Source: Candidatus Altimarinota bacterium
Lineage (GTDB): Bacteria > Patescibacteriota > Gracilibacteria > UBA4473
Assembly: GCA_021734785.1 (NCBI GenBank)
Contig: JAIPIF010000002.1
Location: 1-64,000, forward strand
Length of the DNA: 64,000 nucleotides
Direction: 5' to 3'
Below, in pieces: positions 58,475-64,000 of this stretch (position 1 is the stretch's first letter; each line of letters begins with the position of its first letter). Made by a program: the position numbers and the translations under genes. The notes under the pieces are model-generated. The model searched no databases. It was given only the letters and a program-made list of their open reading frames with translations, and had not been told where the DNA came from.

Positions 58475-59305
58475 ATGACCGACGAAACCACGGCTCCAGA
58501 AAAAACCACCGACGAGGCTTCTAAAGAAAGCGAAGCAAAAACGTCGGAAAAAGAAACCGATGCTTCTCCAAAAGACGCGGCAACAGGATCTGCTCAAACA
58601 GAGCAAGGATCGGAGGAGCGTGGGGGACGTCGTGAGCGTCGACCCCGGCGTGGAGGAGGTCGCGATCGCCGCGGATCAAAAGAACCCAAAGAATTTGAAG
58701 AAGCGATTCTCCAGATCGACCGCGTGACCCGCGTGGTCAAAGGCGGACGTCGCCTGCGTTTTCGTATCACGGTGGTGATCGGAGACAAAAAAGGCCGCGT
58801 GGGCCTCGGGATTGGCAAATCGACAGAAGTCATGGGAGGGATTCAAAAAGCGGTTTCTATCGCCAAAAAGAACCTTTTCAATGTCCCGATCATGGATGGG
58901 ACGATTCCTCATCCCGCAAATGCAGAATTCAAAGCATCTCGCGTTCTCCTCTTTCCCGCTCCAGAAGGAAAGGGAGTCATTGCCGGGGGTGCCGTGCGAA
59001 AAATTCTTGAGCTGGCAGGACTCCGAGATGTCCTTTCGAAATCGCACGGATCGCGTAACCGATTGAATGTCGCACTGGCAACCTTTCAGGCGCTCCAGTC
59101 GATGGCAACCGAACGAAATCCACGCATAAAACGAAAAGAAAATCCAGAAGAGACCCAGAAACAAGAAGATTCGGCAGAAGAAGTCAAAAAGAAAAACGCT
59201 CCCAAGCCAAAAGCCGCCGTCAAAAAATCTGCAACTAAAAAATCAGCGCCGCACAAGGAATCTTCGGCGAAGAAAACGGATTCAAAATCCACGGACAAAC
59301 AGTAA
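58475..59305 (+). CDS. rpsE: 30S ribosomal protein S5 with N- and C-terminal extensions
   Basis: 276 residues against about 165 in E. coli. The first 65 residues are acidic then Arg/Gly-rich (GGRRERRPRRGGGRDRRG). The S5 core is at about 68-215 (EEAILQIDRVTRVVKGGRRLRFRITVVIGDKKGRVGLGIGKSTEV..HSRNRLNVALATFQAL-like). The last 60 residues are Lys/Ser/Ala-rich. Such tails suggest extra RNA contacts. Start preceded by TTTCTCTT. Confidence 0.96.
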   Translation: MTDETTAPEKTTDEASKESEAKTSEKETDASPKDAATGSAQTEQGSEERGGRRERRPRRGGGRDRRGSKEPKEFEEAILQIDRVTRVVKGGRRLRFRITVVIGDKKGRVGLGIGKSTEVMGGIQKAVSIAKKNLFNVPIMDGTIPHPANAEFKASRVLLFPAPEGKGVIAGGAVRKILELAGLRDVLSKSHGSRNRLNVALATFQALQSMATERNPRIKRKENPEETQKQEDSAEEVKKKNAPKPKAAVKKSATKKSAPHKESSAKKTDSKSTDKQ

Positions 59306-59316
59306 CTTTTCCTCTC

Positions 59317-59763
59317 ATGAAATTGCACGAACTCTCTCCCAAAATCCCCAAAAAAGATCGCATCCGCAAAGGCCAGGGCAATGCCAGCGGCAAAGGTACC
59401 TACGCCGGTCGTGGTTGTAAGGGCCAGGGACAGCATGCCGGAGGGGTCCGCCCAGGATTTGAAGGCGGACAGACGCCGCTGCTGGGGCGTATGCCCAAAA
59501 AACGCGGCTTCAAAAACCCAAATCGCATCGAAGCGCAAGTACTCAACCTTTCCGTTCTCGAGGAGCACTTCAAAGATGGCGAAAAAGTCTGCGTCAAATG
59601 TTTGCAGGACAAAAAACTGATCAGCAAAAACGAAACGAAAGTAAAGATCTTGGCAGAAGGTGCCCTCACCAAAAAGTTGGAAATCGGCAGTGACCTTTTG
59701 CTTTCTGCCACTGCAAAAGCCGCGATTGAAAAAGCCGGTGGTACAATTTCTGAAGAGAAATAG
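59317..59763 (+). CDS. rplO: 50S ribosomal protein L15
   Basis: 148 residues. MKLHELSPKIPKKDRIRKGQGNASGKGTYAGRGCKGQGQHAGG and GFEGGQTPLLGRMPKKRGF are diagnostic. It follows rpsE by 11 bases with no rpmD (L30) between them, a CPR trait. secY, the usual next gene, is replaced by guaB. Confidence 0.97.
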   Translation: MKLHELSPKIPKKDRIRKGQGNASGKGTYAGRGCKGQGQHAGGVRPGFEGGQTPLLGRMPKKRGFKNPNRIEAQVLNLSVLEEHFKDGEKVCVKCLQDKKLISKNETKVKILAEGALTKKLEIGSDLLLSATAKAAIEKAGGTISEEK

Positions 59764-59783
59764 CATTTCCCGTGCAGAATTTT

Positions 59784-59812
59784 TTGACAAAAGGAGGGAG
59801 ACCGGGTAGGTT
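59784..59812 (+). promoter_or_regulatory. Promoter of guaB
   Basis: TTGACA (59784-59789), 17-base spacer, TAGGTT (59807-59812), 23 bases before the ATG. Confidence 0.65.
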
Positions 59813-59835
59813 TTCCCAAATTTCTTCTTTTCAAA

Positions 59836-61299
59836 ATGGCAAATATCCGATCGGCGCTCACCTTCGATGACGTGCTGCTTGTGCCGCAGTACTCAGACAT
59901 TTTGCCACGGGATGTTTCGCTCGAAACACACTTTACTCGCAACGTAACGTTGAATATCCCGCTCGTTTCTGCGGCAATGGACACGGTCACGCAGGAAAAA
60001 ATGGCCATCGCCATGGCATTGCACGGGGGCATCGGAGTCATCCACAAAAACTGTAGCCCCGACGAGCAGGCCGAGATGGTGCGTACAGTCAAACGATTTG
60101 AAAACGGATTTATTCGTGAGCCGATGGTGATTTCGCCCAAGCATCTTGTCTCCGATGTGATCGATCTGCGCCAAAAACACCACTTCAAATCGCTCCCCGT
60201 CACGGAGGACGGGACGCTTACTTCCCAGGTCGTCGGGATGATCACGCGGAATGATTATCTCCAAAAACACGCCAATTTTACCGTCGCAGAGCGGATGACT
60301 CCCATCAAAGAATTGCTCACCACCACCGAGCCGATCACCCTGTCGGCCGCCAATGACATTCTGGAAGAGTCCAAGCACTCAAAGCTTTTAGTTTTGAGAA
60401 AGGACGGCACCCTTGCGGCACTCGTCACCCGCAAAGACATCGAAAAAAACGAGCAGTTCCCCCTTGCTTCCAAAGACAAACGCAAACGCCTCTGTGTCGC
60501 AGCCGCCTGTGGTCCCGCCGCCAATCGCGATGAACGCGTTTCGGCGTTGGTTGATGCTGGGGTGGATGTCCTGGTCGTCGACACAGCGCACGGCCATTCC
60601 AAGGGGGTCATCGACACCGTGAAATACATCAAAAAACAGTTCCCAAAAGTTGACGTCGTTGCGGGAAATATCGCCACAGCCGAAGCCGCCGAAGCCCTTA
60701 TTGCTGCCGGAGTCGATGGGGTCAAAGTCGGCATTGGCCCGGGATCCATTTGTACGACTCGAGTGATTGCGGGGGTCGGGGTGCCGCAACTGACAGCCGT
60801 GATGGATGTGTCTGCGGTGTGCCGCAAACACAAAATCCCCCTCACGGCCGACGGAGGCATCCGGTATTCCGGTGACGCAGCCAAGGCCCTCGCCGCAGGT
60901 GCAGACGCCGTGATGGTGGGGTCGCTTCTGGCTGGGACCGATCAGGCACCGGGGGAGCTGATTTACTCTGGGGGCAAAACCTGGAAGTACTACCGCGGAA
61001 TGGGATCAATCGCCGCGATGCAGCGTGGAGGAAAAGAACGCTACGCCCAAGCAAACGTGGCGGACGAAAAACTTGTCCCCGAAGGCATTGAGGGCAAGGT
61101 TTTGTACAAAGGCGATGCCGCGACGGAGCTCTTCCAACTCTGCGGAGGTATCCGCAGCTCGATGGGGTACAACGGCGCCAAGGACCTCAAAACGTTTCAG
61201 AAAAAAGCCCAGTTTGTCCAGATTACAGGCGCTTCACTTCGGGAGTCTCATCCGCATGATATTTCCATCATGAAAGAGGCGCCGAATTATCGGAGCTAG
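59836..61299 (+). CDS. guaB: IMP dehydrogenase
   Basis: 487 residues. FDDVLLVPQYSDILPRDVSLET at the start, two CBS domains (about 95-205), catalytic loop GIGPGSICTTRVIAGVG with the Cys near 306, and the flap YYRGMGSIAAMQRGG..ERYAQ. First step of GMP synthesis, fitting with purL/purQ elsewhere in the window. Confidence 0.97.
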   Translation: MANIRSALTFDDVLLVPQYSDILPRDVSLETHFTRNVTLNIPLVSAAMDTVTQEKMAIAMALHGGIGVIHKNCSPDEQAEMVRTVKRFENGFIREPMVISPKHLVSDVIDLRQKHHFKSLPVTEDGTLTSQVVGMITRNDYLQKHANFTVAERMTPIKELLTTTEPITLSAANDILEESKHSKLLVLRKDGTLAALVTRKDIEKNEQFPLASKDKRKRLCVAAACGPAANRDERVSALVDAGVDVLVVDTAHGHSKGVIDTVKYIKKQFPKVDVVAGNIATAEAAEALIAAGVDGVKVGIGPGSICTTRVIAGVGVPQLTAVMDVSAVCRKHKIPLTADGGIRYSGDAAKALAAGADAVMVGSLLAGTDQAPGELIYSGGKTWKYYRGMGSIAAMQRGGKERYAQANVADEKLVPEGIEGKVLYKGDAATELFQLCGGIRSSMGYNGAKDLKTFQKKAQFVQITGASLRESHPHDISIMKEAPNYRS

Positions 61300-61715
61300 A
61301 GATTTTGCTTGAGCTGCTCGATCTCGGCAGATTCCTCTTCTTTTTCCCCGGCCTCGGCAGTGTTGGCTTTTTCTTGTTTGAAATGTTTGAGCGAGCTGCG
61401 AAATTTTTCCGCTTCTTCCTGCATTTTTTCTCCTTCGGTATGGATGATATTTTCTTTGAGAGAAAGAGCAGGATCAGATTCATTTTTGAGTGCTGTCTGG
61501 AGTGAAGTCACATGTTTTTGGAGTTCTTCGACTTTTTTTTGAGAGATTTGTAGCAAATGTTTTGCCATATTTCGGAGTATCGTTTCAGCTTTTTCATCAA
61601 TAGTTCCCACCGCAATCAAGTGCTCGATTAAATCTTGGCGATCCTCCGGTTCAATTTCTTCTTGAGCGATGAGCCAGTCGAGGAATTGATCGAATTCAGT
61701 TTCAAATTCATTCAT
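61296..61715 (-). CDS. Coiled-coil protein of unknown function
   Basis: 139 residues. Helical start (EFDQFLDWLIAQEEIEPEDRQDLIEHLI) then a long charged coiled coil. No domain recognised. Starts 2 bases after the stop of the large upstream gene and overlaps the end of guaB by 4 bases in the opposite sense. Confidence 0.6.
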   Translation of the reverse strand: MNEFETEFDQFLDWLIAQEEIEPEDRQDLIEHLIAVGTIDEKAETILRNMAKHLLQISQKKVEELQKHVTSLQTALKNESDPALSLKENIIHTEGEKMQEEAEKFRSSLKHFKQEKANTAEAGEKEEESAEIEQLKQNL

Positions 61716-61717
61716 TG

Positions 61718-64000
61718 TTAGAGGATGCGAAGGCTAAGAATGATCCCGGTTTTATTTGGATTGCTGTGCGCAATCGAATATGGCGGTGCGGCACGACCAC
61801 CCATTCCCGGGCTTGGAGCTGGAGAGCCGTCAGGATTGACAGTTGTTTTTTGATACACCCCAATGTTTTGAGTGGCCTTTCCGTCCTTGGCAGAGGGTCC
61901 TTTGATCACATATACATTATTTCGATCTTCCAACAAAATGCCTTCTTCATTTTTTCGAATAACTCTGAGTCGCTGGTTTCCCGGTCCACCGATCGCCTCG
62001 CGATTTTGTGAGAGATCCTGGGGAACCTGAAGCGTGCTCGCGTTTGTCGTATTACGGAAATTGATGCGAATTTGAGCTCCTTCGGGCACATTTTCCAGCA
62101 ATTCGAGTTGTTTGGTCGTATTTTTCTCCAAAAACTCGAGGTAGTTTTTTTCAGTCTCGGTGAAGAATTCTTTTCGGATACGGTTGTGGATGCGCGTGTT
62201 AAGTGATGGTGCAGGGGAGATTGGTGGCATGGTTGAGAGCGTTGGTTTCCACCCTCGTGTATTCCATGTAACTCCATCTGAATTCAACTGATCTCTTATT
62301 CCTTCCAGAGTTCGTGGATCTGTGTAAATTGCTGGTACATTTAAATTATTTAAAAGAGCATCCCTCTCATCGATTTTTTGTTGGAGTCGTTGTTCCGCTT
62401 GTGAGAGTTGGACTCCAGCAGCTGTAGCAGCATCATCTCGTCCTCTTCCTGCGGCGGCAATTCTTGCGTCGTATGTTACTTGGCGAGCACTTATTGTGGC
62501 TGTCAAAACTGCAATTTGAGCAACTAATTCAGCTCTGCGTGTGTGAATTTTCGCTTCTTCATCAATCCATTTTCTAAAGGCCTCTCGTTCTTGTTTCCAT
62601 TTTGGAAGGAGCTCTCCCACTCGATCACGAAATTGTTTTACTCGATCCCATTGTTCCTGCATCTGTCGACGGACATCGTCATCCGGAAGATTTATTTTTC
62701 CCTTTTCGAATTCTTGCAAACATCGATTGTTTTCAGCCAGCCAGTTTTCAGTTCTTGAGATTATTTGAGCAAAATCATTGGAGCTCAGGAGGGGGGTTTG
62801 TGGTGGTCCTGGATTAGTTGCTCCGATATCAGTAAGATCCGTCAAGGATGGAGATCCTCCGGCATCATATACCTTGGTTGCTTCCTCGATTGTTTGGTGA
62901 AGTTCGCGATCGAGTGTTTCAAAGGTATTTCGTTTTTTTTGATCAAAATCACTTTTAGTTTCTTTTTCTAAATGTTTAATATATTTCAAGAGTTTTCGTC
63001 GAACTTCAATATCGAGCTCCTGAAGCTTATTTGCATTTGCGTTGAGATATCCTACAAAGTAGGAAATTTTTTCTGCGGGAACAATCTGGTTTAGATTGGC
63101 TCCGCTATACACGTCCTCTGAAAAGTTTATTCCAGGAATGCTTTGAATCGCGTGTTCAAGCTCCCCTGCCATTTTTTCTGTCGAGAGGGCTTCTTCTTCG
63201 GCCGGACTTACTGCGAGAGCTTGTAGATCTGTTCGCAATCTTTCATAGTTTGGAGAAGTAGACATAAAAATATCTCGATTTTGGAGATCGCGTATTTTTT
63301 GATCGGCGTCGAGTTCAAGTGCTTCAGACCGTCGTGCTTGTACCGCTCCATCTACATACCGGAGATTGGTGAGTGCCTCCCAAAAATCAGGAATCTGAAT
63401 CGCAGGAGGCGTAAACTGCTGCAGCGCATTCGCAGTATTGGTGTTGGGATCAGCTACTGCTTCGCGAACATAACGCCAGAGCACTTCTTTTTCTCCTTCG
63501 CCAGCACTGTCAAATGTGTGTTTGACCTGTGCTTCTGCACGACGTACATCGAGTTTTTTTCTCTGCTGGACAATATCGATTGCTGTTTTGAGTCGTTTTT
63601 TTCGGTCTTCAAGTTTTTTTTCAAACTTTTTCGTAAATTTTTGAAATCGGTTTTTTCGTCCAAAAGAGAGTTTTCGCTCGAGCCAAGTAAATTGCTGAAA
63701 TGTTTGTTCAGCAGTTTGCTTCGCCTGGCTCCAATCACTTTCAAATTGTGAGAGAGCTGTATTCATCATCTTTTCATATCCTCGTGCCACCATCAATGAT
63801 GTACCAGCTCCGCGCCCCCGTTGTGCAATTGCATCAAGCGTGTTTTGCCCTGCATTTTGCCATACGGCAAGTTCGATGCTGCTGAATTCCCCATTATTTT
63901 GCTGCAACTCTTGCACATGATCATTGGCAGACCCCGCCAGAATTTCAAAAATTCTATTTCGTATCCGTGTCCGCATGACAAAAGGCAATCGGTCCACAAC
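61718..64000 (-). CDS. Large coiled-coil protein of unknown function, possibly truncated at the window edge
   Basis: At least 759 residues; the frame is open to the window end, though MRTRIRNRIFEILAG at 63976 could be the true start. Long charged helices alternate with loops (WLERKLSFGRKNRFQKFTKKFEKKLEDRKKRLK; IHTRRAELVAQIAVLTATISARQ). The C-terminal 130 residues look beta-rich (LELLENVPEGAQIRINFRNTTNASTLQVPQD..QRLRVIRKNEEGILLEDRNNVYVIKG), followed by a Pro/Gly tail. No signal peptide or family recognised. Confidence 0.6.
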   Translation of the reverse strand, partial: VVDRLPFVMRTRIRNRIFEILAGSANDHVQELQQNNGEFSSIELAVWQNAGQNTLDAIAQRGRGAGTSLMVARGYEKMMNTALSQFESDWSQAKQTAEQTFQQFTWLERKLSFGRKNRFQKFTKKFEKKLEDRKKRLKTAIDIVQQRKKLDVRRAEAQVKHTFDSAGEGEKEVLWRYVREAVADPNTNTANALQQFTPPAIQIPDFWEALTNLRYVDGAVQARRSEALELDADQKIRDLQNRDIFMSTSPNYERLRTDLQALAVSPAEEEALSTEKMAGELEHAIQSIPGINFSEDVYSGANLNQIVPAEKISYFVGYLNANANKLQELDIEVRRKLLKYIKHLEKETKSDFDQKKRNTFETLDRELHQTIEEATKVYDAGGSPSLTDLTDIGATNPGPPQTPLLSSNDFAQIISRTENWLAENNRCLQEFEKGKINLPDDDVRRQMQEQWDRVKQFRDRVGELLPKWKQEREAFRKWIDEEAKIHTRRAELVAQIAVLTATISARQVTYDARIAAAGRGRDDAATAAGVQLSQAEQRLQQKIDERDALLNNLNVPAIYTDPRTLEGIRDQLNSDGVTWNTRGWKPTLSTMPPISPAPSLNTRIHNRIRKEFFTETEKNYLEFLEKNTTKQLELLENVPEGAQIRINFRNTTNASTLQVPQDLSQNREAIGGPGNQRLRVIRKNEEGILLEDRNNVYVIKGPSAKDGKATQNIGVYQKTTVNPDGSPAPSPGMGGRAAPPYSIAHSNPNKTGIILSLRIL

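Noticed and set aside
1-64000. TGA read as Gly (Gracilibacteria/Absconditabacteria code)
   Set aside because: TGA ends hsdM, valS and comM where the proteins should end, and many ATGA overlaps need TGA as a stop.
1-64000. CRISPR array or Cas genes
   Set aside because: No regularly spaced repeats and no Cas-like proteins; the repeats present are REP, att or single palindromes.

Overview
The window looks like a chromosome segment of a Candidate Phyla Radiation bacterium, most like Peregrinibacteria. The clues are a truncated spc-type ribosomal cluster (rplF-rplR-rpsE-rplO) with no L30 gene between S5 and L15, extended S5 and S16 proteins, a VirB2/TrbC-like two-helix protein of a kind common in CPR genomes, and start codons with no Shine-Dalgarno sequence. 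TGA acts as a stop (many ATGA gene overlaps), so the Gracilibacteria-type TGA recoding is excluded. The phylum call is inference.

Core blocks: a cut surface protein; a REP-associated tyrosine transposase between two palindromes; the minus-strand operon rpsP-khpA-pilin-like-comF; purL-lipoprotein-purQ; a DsbA-like lipoprotein; cspA; rarA; a DUF302 gene. After the first island come tRNA-Asn, a Trm11-like methyltransferase, pgi, a secreted protein, a DUF2231-like protein and an ECF-type sigma factor with a membrane partner. After the second island come rfbB, a small protein ending in an SSB-like tip, comM, a GIY-YIG protein, acyP-trxB, mscS, an unusual valS, radA, the ribosomal cluster, guaB and two coiled-coil proteins.

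Island 1 (12058-29221, about 17 kb, AT-richer) lies in the 3' end of tRNA-Asn between 20-bp direct repeats. It has an XRE regulator, a type I restriction operon with two extra genes (a possible HEPN protein and DinD), an unknown three-gene operon (metallo-beta-lactamase, unknown, membrane protein), a RloA/RloB pair, a TerS-like HTH protein, a replication-O-like protein and a large serine recombinase whose reading frame ends inside the tRNA gene. There are no capsid or transfer genes, so it resembles a satellite or integrative element with defence cargo.

Island 2 (34602-46166, about 11.6 kb) lies between 19-bp direct repeats inside the anticodon and variable region of a tRNA-Thr(GGU). The host gene is split in two, and an intact second tRNA-Thr(GGU) lies just inside the left end. 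The island carries two transcription units, each starting with a matching promoter and a matching structured leader RNA and each ending in the same 58-bp repeat. It also carries a SIR2 plus STAND-like NTPase pair and two convergent tyrosine recombinases.

The strongest points for a second look are the split tRNA-Thr with its spare copy, the paired structured leaders, the SIR2/NTPase pair, the metallo-beta-lactamase operon, and a valyl-tRNA synthetase with a histidine-phosphatase domain inside it and an HU-like domain at its end.
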